Made by a program: the position numbers and the translations under genes. Positions 50,280 through 58,812 of a stretch of DNA of 64,000 bases are shown here, one piece after another. Source of the DNA: Nocardiopsis endophytica (GTDB taxonomy: Bacteria; Actinomycetota; Actinomycetes; Streptosporangiales; Streptosporangiaceae); the NCBI RefSeq assembly GCF_027706725.1, contig NZ_JAQFWQ010000004.1, forward strand, positions 62,001-126,000, in the 5' to 3' direction. A model generated the notes under the pieces. It was not told the origin of the DNA. It was given only the letters and a program-made list of their open reading frames with translations, and searched no databases. Position 1 is the stretch's first letter. Each line of letters begins with the position of its first letter.

Positions 50280-51079
50280 GGTCTCTCCTCGTGCTCGTCG
50301 GAGTGCTCGTCGGGTCCGGCGGTCCGGTCCGGTTCGGTGCGGCGCCCGCAGTACTCGGCGGAGACCGCCTCGGCGGTGCGGCGCACCTGCGGCAGGAGCC
50401 CCACCAGCGCGTCGGCGCCCACGACCACGTTGGGCGCGGACAGCGACATCGCCGCCGCCACGCGCCCGTCGGGGCCCCTGACGGGCGCGGCGACGCAGTT
50501 GATGGACTCCTCGTGGCCACCCAGGTCGGTGGCCCACCCCTGCTCGCGCACCCGGGCGAGCTCGGCCAGGAAGGCCGGTGCGTCGGGCGTCGAGTGGGGC
50601 GTGTACTTGGGGTAGTCGAGCCGCTCGGCGAGCGCGCGCCGCTCGTCCTCGGGCAGGTCGGCCAGGAGCAGCTTGGCCACGGCGGCGACGGTGATGGCGA
50701 CCGGCCTGCCGATGCGCGAGTACATCCGCACCGGGTAGCGGCTGTCGACCTTGTCGATGTAGACGACCTCGTCCTCCTCGTACACCGCCAGGTGCACGGT
50801 GTGCCCGGTCTCGGCGTTGAGCCGGAGCAGGTGCGGGTGGGCGATCTCGCGCACGTCCAGCGACTCCATCGCCTCCTGGGCCAGGGAGAACAACCGCGCG
50901 CCCAGCCGGTAGCGCTGGTCGGGGCGCCGGTAGACCAGTCCGTGGTCGCACAGCGGCCGCAGCAGCCGCAGCGCCGTGGACTTGTGCACCCCCAGGCGCC
51001 GGGCCACCTGGTCGAGCGTGGCGGGGCCCTCGGCCAGCAGGGGCAGGACGGTCAGCGCGCGGTCGACGGTCTGGCTCAT
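50276..51079 (-). CDS. IclR-family regulator of the D-amino-acid locus
   Basis: 267 residues from ATG 51079. The N-terminal winged HTH is SQTVDRALTVLPLLAEGPATLDQVARRL (split: SQTVDRALTVLPLL, TLDQVARRLGVHKSTALRLL), and the effector domain is typical (GHTVHLAVYEEDEVVYIDKV, INCVAAPVRGPDGRVAAAMS). It is in the middle of a leftward operon, overlapping the kinase gene and the RidA gene by 4 nt each (ATGA). The likely operator is the TTGCAA-type repeat at 52244. An effector from D-amino-acid breakdown is inference. Confidence 0.92.
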   Translation of the reverse strand: MSQTVDRALTVLPLLAEGPATLDQVARRLGVHKSTALRLLRPLCDHGLVYRRPDQRYRLGARLFSLAQEAMESLDVREIAHPHLLRLNAETGHTVHLAVYEEDEVVYIDKVDSRYPVRMYSRIGRPVAITVAAVAKLLLADLPEDERRALAERLDYPKYTPHSTPDAPAFLAELARVREQGWATDLGGHEESINCVAAPVRGPDGRVAAAMSLSAPNVVVGADALVGLLPQVRRTAEAVSAEYCGRRTEPDRTAGPDEHSDEHEERP

Positions 51080-52092
51080 GGTGTCGCGGCCCTCTCTGCG
51101 CACGGTCGGGCCCCGTCGGTCCAGTCGGGGCCGAGACGCAGTGTGCCCCACTCCTCGTCGGGCAGCGCCGCCAGCGCGTCGGCGCGTCCCCGGTCGGGGG
51201 GCGGGGCCAGGTCGCCAGGGGCGGTGAGGGCGGCCGCGGCGGTGAGGTGTCCGTGGCGCAGGCGCGACACCAGCGGCAGGCCGCGCAGGGTGGACGAGAG
51301 GAACCCGGCGGCGAAGGCGTCCCCGGCGCCGACGAGGGCGGACACCTCCACGGCCGGCGCCGGGGAGAAGACGCCGGTCGGCGCGTCGCCGGTGAAGGCG
51401 GTCGCTCCGGCGGGGCCCTGCTTGACGATCAGCGCGCCGGGCTCCGGCAGGGCCGAGCGCACGGCGCGCGGCCCGCCGGTGACGCCCCAGGCGGCCTCCG
51501 CCTCGTCCTCGCCGACGAAGACGATGTCGCAGCGCCGCGCCAGCTCCAGGAGGACGTCGGGGGTGTCCGGGGCGTCGCGCCACAGCTCGTCGCGGTAGTT
51601 CACGTCGAACGACACCAGGGGCCGGCGGGGGCGCCGCCCGGTGAGCGCGCGCATCAGGGCCAGGCAGTCCTCGGACAGGGCCGGGGTGATGCCGGTGAGG
51701 TGCAGGACGCGCCCGGCGTCGGTGTCGGCCGTGTCGACGGTGGCGGGGGACATGGCCGAGGCGGCCGAACCGCTCCGGTAGTAGATGCGCTCGCGGCCGG
51801 TCCGGAAGTACACGCCGGTGCGACGGTCGGGGTCGCGGGCGACCGCCGAGGTGTCCACGCCATAGGAGGAAACGGCCCGGACCAAATAGTCGCCGAACCC
51901 GTCGTCCCCGACGCGGCCGATCCACCGTGCGCTGTGGCCCGCCCCGGCGAGGGTGCAGGCGACGTTCGATTCGGCCCCGCCGAGCGCGCGCTCGAAGGAG
52001 GGGACTTCGGCGAGCGCCCCCGGCCGGGAGGGCAGGAAGGTCACCATGGACTCGCCGAGGCAGACCGCGTCGAAGCGGGGGGTGGGGGGCAT
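51076..52092 (-). CDS. PfkB-family sugar kinase (2-keto-3-deoxygluconate-kinase-like)
   Basis: 338 residues from ATG 52092; a GTG 24 nt upstream is possible. The PfkB fold is clear: GESMVTFLP and ALGGAESNVACTLAGAG at the start, FDVNYRDELW in the middle, and the ATP/anion-hole motif VGAGDAFAAGFL near residue 270, with the catalytic Asp in GAGD. The sequence is close to 2-keto-3-deoxygluconate kinases. In comparable actinobacterial D-amino-acid loci such a kinase accompanies RidA and the deaminase, but its substrate there has not been shown to my knowledge. It opens the leftward operon and overlaps the IclR gene by 4 nt. Confidence 0.88.
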   Translation of the reverse strand: MPPTPRFDAVCLGESMVTFLPSRPGALAEVPSFERALGGAESNVACTLAGAGHSARWIGRVGDDGFGDYLVRAVSSYGVDTSAVARDPDRRTGVYFRTGRERIYYRSGSAASAMSPATVDTADTDAGRVLHLTGITPALSEDCLALMRALTGRRPRRPLVSFDVNYRDELWRDAPDTPDVLLELARRCDIVFVGEDEAEAAWGVTGGPRAVRSALPEPGALIVKQGPAGATAFTGDAPTGVFSPAPAVEVSALVGAGDAFAAGFLSSTLRGLPLVSRLRHGHLTAAAALTAPGDLAPPPDRGRADALAALPDEEWGTLRLGPDWTDGARPCAERAATP

Positions 52093-52243
52093 GTCGGGCC
52101 GCTCCTCGTCCACCGGCGGGGCCGGGGTCGTCTGGGGGTGTCCGGACCGGCGGGCCGGCCGGGGGGTCCGGAGGCGCGGGGGGCGCCGTTGACCGCCGTT
52201 CCCCCGGATGGTAGACAGCGACGTGCGCGAAGCGCAACGCCCA

Positions 52244-52258
52244 TTGCAAATATTGCAA
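52244..52258. promoter_or_regulatory. Candidate IclR operator in the divergent D-amino-acid promoter
   Basis: TTGCAA-ATA-TTGCAA (52244-52258), flanked by two GCAACGCC direct repeats (52234-52241 and 52255-52262). It lies 22 bp ahead of the deaminase start and is AT-rich against a GC-rich background. It is the only palindrome in the gap between the divergent operons. Confidence 0.65.
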
Positions 52259-52279
52259 CGCCGGAACCCGGGAGCCGCG

Positions 52280-53584
52280 ATGTCCACCCCGCACCCGCAC
52301 CGCCTCGGCGGCCTGGAGCGCCTCGCCGACGAGGTCGTCGACTTCCGCTTCAAGGGGCTGCCGCCCGACGCGGCGGGCACCACCGCCGGGGCCCTCGCGG
52401 CCGAGAAGCGCAACCTGTTCACCGGCGGCTTCACCACCCCGGTGCTGGCGATGTCGGCCGAACGCACCGAGCACAACCTCGCGCTCATGGAGCACTACAC
52501 GCGCCGCCACGGGCTCGCGTTCGCCCCGCACGGCAAGACCTCCATGGCGCCGCAGCTCTTCGACGCCCAGCTGCGCCACGGGGCCTGGGGCATCACCCTC
52601 GCCGTCCCGCACCAGGTCCGCGTCGCCCGCGCCTTCGGGGTGCCGCGCGTCTTCCTCGCCAACGAACTGGTCGACCCGGCCGCCCTGCGCTGGCTGGCCG
52701 CCGAGCTGGACGCCGACCCGGGCTTCACCTTCGCCTGCTACGCCGACTCGGCGCGCGGGGCCGCCCTGATGGACGAGGCGCTGCGCGAGGCCGGGGCGCG
52801 GCGGCCCGTGGACGTGGTGGTCGAACTGGGCGCCGGCGCGGGCGCCCGCACCGGCGCGCGCGGCGCCGAGGGGTGCGCCGCCGTCGCCGACGCCGTGGCA
52901 GCGGCCGACCACCTGCGGCTCATCGGGGTCGCCGGGTACGAGGGCGAGGTCCCCGGCGCCGACAGCGACCGGGTCACCGCGTGGCTGCGGGAGCTGGTCG
53001 AGCTGGCCGCGGCCTTCGACCGCGACGGGCGCTTCGCCCACCTGGCGCCCGACGAGACGATCATGGTCACCGCCGGGGGGAGCGCCTGGTTCGACGCCGT
53101 CGCCGACGTCTTCGCCGGGCTCGACGGCCTCAGCCGCCCGGTCCTCAAGCTGCTGCGGTCGGGCGCCTACGTCTCCCACGACGACGGCCTCTACCGCGAG
53201 CGCACGCCGTTCAACCGGGTGCCCGAAGAGGGCGAGCTGCGGTCCGCCTTCACCCTGTGGGCGCAGGTGGTCTCCCGCCCCGAGCCCGGCCAGGCCTTCC
53301 TCAACGCCGGGCGCCGCGACGCCGCCTACGACCAGCACCTGCCCCGGCCGCACCTGGTGCGCCCGGCCGCCGGGGGGCCGGTGCGCCCCGCCGAGGGCCT
53401 GGAGGTCGCCAAGCTCTCCGACCAGCACGCCTGGCTGGAGGTGGCCGAGGGCGTCGGACTGGAGGTCGGCGACTGGGTGGGCATGGGCATGTCGCACCCC
53501 TGCACGATCTTCGACAAATGGGAGATGGTGCCCCTCGTCACCGAGGACGGGACCGTCACCGACCTCATCCGCACGTTCTTCTAG
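52280..53584 (+). CDS. D-amino-acid deaminase (D-serine dehydratase-like, PLP fold type III)
   Basis: 434 residues from ATG 52280. It has the alanine-racemase-like N-terminal barrel: TTPVLAMSAERTEHNLALM, the PLP-binding Lys in FAPHGKTSMAP (about residue 93), and a conserved GAGAGARTG strand that may bind phosphate. The C-terminal metal site of DSD1-type D-serine dehydratases appears as SDQHAWLE and MSHPCTIFDKW (His and Cys ligands to zinc). The enzyme removes the amino group of D-serine or other D-amino acids through an enamine. It is followed 9 bp later by the deacylase gene, and faces the RidA/IclR/kinase operon. Confidence 0.92.
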   Translation: MSTPHPHRLGGLERLADEVVDFRFKGLPPDAAGTTAGALAAEKRNLFTGGFTTPVLAMSAERTEHNLALMEHYTRRHGLAFAPHGKTSMAPQLFDAQLRHGAWGITLAVPHQVRVARAFGVPRVFLANELVDPAALRWLAAELDADPGFTFACYADSARGAALMDEALREAGARRPVDVVVELGAGAGARTGARGAEGCAAVADAVAAADHLRLIGVAGYEGEVPGADSDRVTAWLRELVELAAAFDRDGRFAHLAPDETIMVTAGGSAWFDAVADVFAGLDGLSRPVLKLLRSGAYVSHDDGLYRERTPFNRVPEEGELRSAFTLWAQVVSRPEPGQAFLNAGRRDAAYDQHLPRPHLVRPAAGGPVRPAEGLEVAKLSDQHAWLEVAEGVGLEVGDWVGMGMSHPCTIFDKWEMVPLVTEDGTVTDLIRTFF

Positions 53585-53593
53585 GAGGCCGCC

Positions 53594-55210
53594 GTGGACC
53601 TGGTCATCTCGGGCGCGCGCGTCATCGACGGCGGCGGTGGGCCCTCCTTCACCGCCGACGTCGGCGTCGAGGGCGGGCGCATCGCCGCGATCCGCCGCGG
53701 CGGTGAGCCGCCCCTCACCGGCGCGCAGCGCCTGGACGCCGACGGGCTCGCCCTGGCGCCCGGCTTCATCGACATGCACGCCCACTCCGACCTGGCCCTG
53801 CTGCGCGACCCCGACCACTCGGCCAAGGTCGCCCAGGGCGTCACCCTGGAGGTCCTCGGGCAGGACGGCCTGAGCTACGCCCCGGTCGACGACCGCACCC
53901 TGGAACAGGTGCGCCGCGCCATCACCGGGTGGAACGGCGACGGGTTCGACATCGATTTCGACTGGCGGACGGTGGGGGAGTACCTCGACCGCCTGGACCG
54001 CCAGGGCATCGCGGTCAACGCCGCCTACCTGGTGCCGCAGGGGTCGGTGCGCATGCTCGCCATGGGGTGGGAGGACCGGGAGCCGACCGCCGCGGAGCTC
54101 GACCGGATGCGCCGCCTGGTCGCCGAGGGGATGGAACAGGGCGCCGTCGGCATGTCCTCCGGGCTGACCTACACGCCCGGCATGTACGCCTCGGGCGCCG
54201 AGCTCGCCGAGCTGTGCGCCGTGGTCGCCTCGTACGGCGGCTACTACTGCCCGCACCACCGCTCCTACGGGGCCGGGGCGCTCGACGCCTACGCCGAGAT
54301 GGTGGACCTCGCCCGCCGGACCGGGTGCGCCCTGCACCTGGCCCACGCCACCATGAACTTCGCGCCGAACAAGGGGCGCGCACAGGAACTCCTGGACCTG
54401 GTCGACCGCGCGCTGGAGGACGGCGTCGATGTCACCCTGGACACCTACCCCTACACCCCCGGCTCGACGACCCTTGCGGCGATGCTGCCCAGCCGTGCGA
54501 GCGAGGGCGGACCGGACGCTGTCCTCGCGCGCCTGGCCGACCCGGAGGAGACGGCGCGCATCCGCCACGTGATGGAGGTGGAGGGCTCCGACGGCTGCCA
54601 CGGGGTGCCCATCGAGTGGGACACCATCGAGATCTCCGGGGTGGCCGACCCGGCGCTGTCCCACTACGTCGGCAGGACCGTCGCGGCGTCCGCGGCCGAG
54701 CGCGGGGAGGAGCCGTTCACCACGGCGCACCGGCTGCTGGTGGAGGACCGGCTCGGGACCACGATCCTGCAGCACGTCGGGCACGAGGAGAACGTGCGGG
54801 CCATCATGGGCCACCGGGTGCACACCGGCGGCAGCGACGGCATCCTCCAGGGCGACAAGCCGCACCCGCGCGCCTACGGCACCTTCCCGCGCTACCTCGG
54901 CCACTACGCGCGCGACGAGGGCGTGCTGCCGCTGGAGGAGTGCGTCGCCCACCTGACGTCCCGCCCGGCGGCGCGGCTGGGCCTGGCCGACCGGGGCCGG
55001 GTGCGCGAGGGCTACAGGGCCGACCTGGTGCTGTTCGACCCGGAGACGGTGGACGCCGGGGCCACCTTCGAGCGCCCGCGCGCGCTCCCGGTGGGCGTGC
55101 CGCACGTGCTGGTCGACGGGCGGTTCGCCGTCCGGGACGGGAAGCGCACCGACGTGCTGGCGGGACGGGCGGTGCGAGGTGGCCGGAACCGGCCACCGGA
55201 ATCCGTGTGA
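53594..55210 (+). CDS. N-acyl-D-amino-acid deacylase (D-aminoacylase)
   Basis: 538 residues from GTG 53594 behind AGGAGG. The amidohydrolase metal motif is HAHSD (FIDMHAHSDLALL, about 58-70). Family blocks follow: GVTLEVLGQDGLSYAP, VGMSSGLTYTPGMYAS, a second metal region LHLAHA (about 250), and GGSDGILQGDKPHPRAYGTFPR (split GSDGIL, HPRAYGTFPR), the D-aminoacylase signature. It releases D-amino acids from N-acyl forms, feeding the deaminase encoded 9 bp upstream. The two genes are certainly one operon; the Cas3-like gene starts 43 bp downstream on the same strand. Confidence 0.94.
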   Translation: MDLVISGARVIDGGGGPSFTADVGVEGGRIAAIRRGGEPPLTGAQRLDADGLALAPGFIDMHAHSDLALLRDPDHSAKVAQGVTLEVLGQDGLSYAPVDDRTLEQVRRAITGWNGDGFDIDFDWRTVGEYLDRLDRQGIAVNAAYLVPQGSVRMLAMGWEDREPTAAELDRMRRLVAEGMEQGAVGMSSGLTYTPGMYASGAELAELCAVVASYGGYYCPHHRSYGAGALDAYAEMVDLARRTGCALHLAHATMNFAPNKGRAQELLDLVDRALEDGVDVTLDTYPYTPGSTTLAAMLPSRASEGGPDAVLARLADPEETARIRHVMEVEGSDGCHGVPIEWDTIEISGVADPALSHYVGRTVAASAAERGEEPFTTAHRLLVEDRLGTTILQHVGHEENVRAIMGHRVHTGGSDGILQGDKPHPRAYGTFPRYLGHYARDEGVLPLEECVAHLTSRPAARLGLADRGRVREGYRADLVLFDPETVDAGATFERPRALPVGVPHVLVDGRFAVRDGKRTDVLAGRAVRGGRNRPPESV

Positions 55211-55253
55211 ACGGTGCCGTGGTTGGCTTTCCCTCTGCGAGGAGGTGGTGCTT

Positions 55254-56522
55254 TTGTGGCACCCGCGACCGATGAGGGAAAAAGCGGCGGAAGAAATTCC
55301 GGAAACCTGTATGTCCGAATCCGGGCTGCCGCTGGCCGTGCACATGATCGAGGCGATGGACGCGGCCGACGCCCTGTGGGACGGCCACCTCTCCCCGGCC
55401 TTCCGCGAGGGGCTCGCCGCGGGGATCGGGGAGGGCCGTGCGCGGGCCCTGTACCGCTGGCTGTCCGCCCTGTCCGGACTGGGCCGGTGCACGCCCGGAT
55501 ACCAGGCGCTGCAGGCGGTCCGGTTCTCCGGTGACGCGGCCGCGGCCCCGGTCCCGGTGGCGCCCCGCACCGGGCGCCACGACCGCGCCTCGTCGCTACT
55601 GACGGCCCTGTTCCTGCGCGAGGAGGGGTGGTCGCGCGAGGCGGCCGAGTGGGCGGGATACGCCGTGGGCGGCCACAGGGTGGACGTTCTCCGCGAAAGC
55701 GCGGATTCCGAGGAGACGGGCGGAGAGGAATGGCGCGCCGCCCAACGGGATCTGTTCCACGGAATGACTGGGGCGGCCGGATTCCCCCTGGAATCCCTCG
55801 CCGGACACGTTCCGCCCCCGGGCGTCCAGCTCGCCCTGTCCGGAGCGGTCATCCTGGCCGACCGGGTGGCGGCGCAGGGCGGGGAGCTCCCGGTGGCCGC
55901 GCCCCCGGCCCTGGCCGACCTGTCCGCCCCGAGCGGCGGCGGGGGCGACCCGCAGGTGCACGGGGCCGCCGTGGAGGCCGCCTTCGAGATGGAGGCCCCC
56001 GGCCTCCTGCTGATCGGGTCCCCCGAGGACACCGAGGCGGCCTTCGCCGCCGCCGAGGTCCTGGCCGCCAAGTTCGGGCTCGACGGATTCTTCTACGCCT
56101 TGCCCACCCAGGAGGCCCTGGACGCCGCGGCCGAGCGGGTCCTGGGCGAGCGGCGCCGGAGCCTCAACGGAATGGGCACGCTCGAACAGCTCCGGCTCGA
56201 CCAGGCCGACACCACCGACCCGCGCATGATGCTCCGCCAGCTCACCCTGGTCACCCGGGCCGTGATCATCGACGCCGCCGAAACCGCGCCCGTCCCGGCC
56301 CCGCGTAGGGCGCGGCGGCTGCCGAGGGCCGTCCCGCCCGCCCTGGCCTGGCTCGGCGAGCACGGCGTGCCCGCGGTGCTCCTCACCCCTGACCTGGACG
56401 AGGCGGAGCGCAGCGCGCTCTTCGAGTCCTACACCGGCGACCTCCTGGTGCGGCCGCGGCCGGGCGCCTCACCGCGGATCACCTGGGCCACCGCCCCTCA
56501 GCGGGCGTCCCGGGCGGCGTGA
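55254..56522 (+). CDS. Cas3-like pseudoenzyme (HD and helicase motifs lost, C-terminal half absent)
   Basis: 422 residues from TTG 55254, which has GAGGAGG 8 nt upstream; ATG 55272 lacks a ribosome binding site. The order and spacing match type I Cas3 by eye: H30-x-x-E-A with LWDGHLSPAFREGLAAGIG, then GLGRCTPGYQAL, GWSREAAEWAGYAVGGH, and LSGAVILAD. It ends with a RecA1-like block (PGLLLIGSPEDTEAAFAAAE, FFYALPTQEALDAAAERVL). Catalytic residues are gone: HD(I/L)GK is SGLGR (74-78), GGHHG is GGHRV, Walker A is reduced to GSPEDTEA (255-262), the DEAH box reads DAAE (340-343), and motif III SAT reads TPD. RecA2 and the C-terminal domain are absent. Codon use is normal and the frame intact, so it is probably maintained. 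No other cas gene or array is present. Confidence 0.75.
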   Translation: MWHPRPMREKAAEEIPETCMSESGLPLAVHMIEAMDAADALWDGHLSPAFREGLAAGIGEGRARALYRWLSALSGLGRCTPGYQALQAVRFSGDAAAAPVPVAPRTGRHDRASSLLTALFLREEGWSREAAEWAGYAVGGHRVDVLRESADSEETGGEEWRAAQRDLFHGMTGAAGFPLESLAGHVPPPGVQLALSGAVILADRVAAQGGELPVAAPPALADLSAPSGGGGDPQVHGAAVEAAFEMEAPGLLLIGSPEDTEAAFAAAEVLAAKFGLDGFFYALPTQEALDAAAERVLGERRRSLNGMGTLEQLRLDQADTTDPRMMLRQLTLVTRAVIIDAAETAPVPAPRRARRLPRAVPPALAWLGEHGVPAVLLTPDLDEAERSALFESYTGDLLVRPRPGASPRITWATAPQRASRAA

Positions 56523-56537
56523 GCCGGGCGGGCCGGG

Positions 56538-57281
56538 TCACGGGAGCGGCACGGTCAGCCCGGGCCGGGCGACCGTGATGGGCCCCTGGAAGGACATGGC
56601 CGCCGCCCGCTCCGCCTCGGCCGGGGAGGTCCCCGGCCACAGGTGGGTCAGGATCAGCCGGGCCGCCCCGGCCTGGGCCGCGTACCTCCCGGCGAGCTCG
56701 GCGGAGAGCAGGTACGGCGCCTCCAGGAGGGGGACGCGGTCGACATAGGTCGCCTCGCACAGCAGCAGGTCGGCGCCGGCCGCCAGGTCGGTGATGTGCG
56801 GGCTGGGACCGGTGTCGCCGGTGTAGGCGAAGACCGTGCCCGAGGCGGTCAGGCGCAGCCCGGCGTTGGGCACGTGGTGCGGGAGCCGCTGCGTCTCGAC
56901 GAGGAACGGGCCGATCGGGAAGGTGTCGCCGGGGTCGAACTCCCGAAGGTCCCAGGCGTGGTCCACCGCGGATCCGCGGTCGAGGGCGAGCACCGCGTCC
57001 AGCGCGCCGCCCGGGGCGTGCACGGCCAGTCGCGGACAGGGCGGGTCGGCGTAGGCGCGGGCCCGCAGCAGCGGGGCGAGGTCGGCGCAGTGGTCCGGGT
57101 GGCCGTGGCTGACCAGGACCGCGTCGACGGCGGCGGGCGCGGTGTGCTCCAGAAGGCGCGGCATCACCGCGAACCCGGGGTCGACGAGGAGCCGGAAGCC
57201 CTGGTGCACCAGGAGGTAGCCGCTGCACGCCTGGGCGGCCGTCGGCCAGGCACCGCTCCCGCCCAGCACCGTCAGCCTCAT
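56538..57281 (-). CDS. MBL-fold metallohydrolase (RNase Z/ElaC-like group)
   Basis: 247 residues from ATG 57281. The dinuclear zinc motif SHGHPDHCADL (about 59-69) fits H-x-H-x-D-H. Other ligands are His in LPHHVPN (about 132-137), Asp in YTGDTGPS (about 152) and the C-terminal His in LTHLWPG (about 215). The start MRLTVLGGSGAWPT is typical of actinobacterial members that cleave phosphodiesters or small esters. It is convergent with the Cas3-like gene (15 bp between the stops). The 200-residue gene lies upstream, 20 bp away on the same strand. Confidence 0.9.
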   Translation of the reverse strand: MRLTVLGGSGAWPTAAQACSGYLLVHQGFRLLVDPGFAVMPRLLEHTAPAAVDAVLVSHGHPDHCADLAPLLRARAYADPPCPRLAVHAPGGALDAVLALDRGSAVDHAWDLREFDPGDTFPIGPFLVETQRLPHHVPNAGLRLTASGTVFAYTGDTGPSPHITDLAAGADLLLCEATYVDRVPLLEAPYLLSAELAGRYAAQAGAARLILTHLWPGTSPAEAERAAAMSFQGPITVARPGLTVPLP

Positions 57282-57301
57282 GTGCGGCGACCCTATCCGG
57301 T

Positions 57302-57904
57302 TCACCCCTCGACCATGGACAGGCGCGCCAGCTCGGGGTGGTGGAGCAGGTGGTCGTGGCCGAAGGCCAGGTAGGACACGGCCACCGACAGCCACGGCAC
57401 CGCGGGGCCCTGCCAGCGCAGCGGCTCGGTGTCGTTGAAGAGCTCCACCAGCGCCCACTGGTCGAGCAGCGGGTTGACCTGCATGGTCCCCTCGTACCAC
57501 CAGGAGAGCCAGCGGGTGCCGTCCACGAGCGCCAGCAGGCGCCGGTCGGTGACGTAGACGCCGACGCGCTGCTGTTCCCGCCACTGCGGGGCCGCCATGG
57601 CCTGGGCGCGGTTGCGCGCCGAGGCGTTCCCGATCGCCTGCGCGGTGAGCCCGGCGGCGACGAACACCGGCGAGCCGAAGTAGAAGCCGTTGGACTGCTG
57701 GTAGTTCACGTCCATCGCGTAGAAGCGCGAGTAGTCGGCCACGAGCTCGGCGTGGGCGACCTCCCCGGGCTCCAGGCGGACGGGGACGAACGGCAGCCGG
57801 GGCATCTCCAGGCCGGAGAGGAGCGCGTCGCGCAGGTCGACACCGCTCTCCCAGCCGGCTTGCCACATCTGCTGCTCAGGGGGGATCCCGTTCATGGGCC
57901 TCAT
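57302..57904 (-). CDS. Hypothetical protein, 200 aa, coupled to a membrane protein
   Basis: Starts at ATG 57904, overlapping the stop of the upstream gene (ATGA), which favours this start over ATG 57895. The protein is soluble, Trp/Tyr-rich in its centre ([27 protein letters not shown]), with a conserved-looking [14 protein letters not shown] strand. The strand pattern is like that of phospholipid-binding or PH-like domains ('TDRRLL' is common in bacterial PH domains). No signal peptide. Because of the overlap it probably acts with the membrane protein encoded ahead of it. Not recognised further. Confidence 0.75.
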   Translation of the reverse strand: MRPMNGIPPEQQMWQAGWESGVDLRDALLSGLEMPRLPFVPVRLEPGEVAHAELVADYSRFYAMDVNYQQSNGFYFGSPVFVAAGLTAQAIGNASARNRAQAMAAPQWREQQRVGVYVTDRRLLALVDGTRWLSWWYEGTMQVNPLLDQWALVELFNDTEPLRWQGPAVPWLSVAVSYLAFGHDHLLHHPELARLSMVEG

Positions 57905-58593
57905 TCCCAGACGGTGGCCTGCAGGGTCGCCGTGCCGGTCCCGCCGGGGGAGGACACGGCCTCGACGGAGGCCACGCGCCCCTGGTCGGTCTGCACGCAG
58001 AAGCGGGCGCCGGGGGTGAAGTCGGCGCCGGTGGTGCCGTTGGTCTCGACGGCGTCGAGGCAGGCGGCCTTGTCGGGGGCCTCCGCGCCCTCGGGGAGCG
58101 GGGCGATGCCGCCCGAGGAGTTCTCGAAGGCCACGCCGTTGATGTTGGGGCGCAGGACGAAGTCGTAGCCGTCGACCCTGGCGTCCGTCACCAGCGGCGG
58201 ATCGGTGTCCAGGTCGATGTAGCTCTGCGGGCTGGCGACCTCGACGGTCAGCTCGTCGTCGAAGACGACGGTGTCCTGGGGCTCCTGGCCGGCGTCGTCC
58301 TCGGCGGCGGCATCGTCCTGCCCGCCGTCCTGCCCGCCGCCGGACTCCCCGCCGGAACCCTGGGCGTCCTCCTGGGACGCGTCCGGGGAGCCCTCGCCCT
58401 CGGCGCCGCGCCCCATCGTGAAGAACACCACCGCCGCCGCGACGAGCACGGCGAAGCCCAGGAAGACGACCGCCACCACGAGCGCCTTGTTGCCGCCCCC
58501 TCCGCCGGAGCCCTGTCCGGCGGAGGCGCCCGGAGGCGGCGGAGGCTGCGGATAGGACCGGCCGCCCGTGCCGGAGGGGGAGGGGTAGCTCAA
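57901..58593 (-). CDS. Single-pass membrane protein with extracytoplasmic domain (TTG start)
   Basis: 230 residues. The start is taken as TTG 58593 with GGAG just upstream, because no ATG or GTG occurs before the membrane helix. A Pro/Gly-rich cytoplasmic N-terminus precedes a membrane helix (about 36-60) and then an Asp/Glu/Gly-rich linker. The ~120-residue outer domain has two Cys (in DKAACLDAV and ARFCVQT), likely paired. The layout is similar to the extracellular halves of the kinases at 23451-26926. It diverges from the AAA gene and is coupled to the downstream gene by an ATGA overlap. Confidence 0.75.
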   Translation of the reverse strand: MSYPSPSGTGGRSYPQPPPPPGASAGQGSGGGGGNKALVVAVVFLGFAVLVAAAVVFFTMGRGAEGEGSPDASQEDAQGSGGESGGGQDGGQDDAAAEDDAGQEPQDTVVFDDELTVEVASPQSYIDLDTDPPLVTDARVDGYDFVLRPNINGVAFENSSGGIAPLPEGAEAPDKAACLDAVETNGTTGADFTPGARFCVQTDQGRVASVEAVSSPGGTGTATLQATVWE

Positions 58594-58737
58594 CGGGATC
58601 TCCAAGCCAGGTCTTCGGGAGCGGAAGGGGCGCTCGCCCGCGGTCGCCGGAATTCTACGGCCCTCCGGGAGAGGCGGACCGGCCGTATGCGCCGACACGG
58701 TCGCGCATCGTCCGAACACCGGGCCGGACGGGGCGAT

Positions 58738-58756
58738 ACCGTACGGACCGTACCGT
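58738..58756. promoter_or_regulatory. Imperfect palindrome in the divergent gap before the AAA protein
   Basis: ACCGTACGG-A-CCGTACCGT (58738-58756) lies between the divergent membrane-protein and AAA genes. The half-site ACCGTA is also the core of the TetR operators at 35665. No regulator gene is adjacent here. Confidence 0.45.
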
Positions 58757-58812
58757 TGCGGGCGCGCCGGTCCCGGTGGTGGAACGCCCCCTGTCCCCTC
58801 TGGAGTGCATGG

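Noticed and set aside
50276-56071. A 1931-codon reading frame on the minus strand
   Set aside because: It runs antisense across the D-amino-acid and Cas3-like genes and is a by-product of high GC; only its end (the IclR protein) is real.
55254-56522. An active CRISPR-Cas system
   Set aside because: No repeat-spacer array, no other cas genes, and the only Cas3-like protein lacks its catalytic residues.
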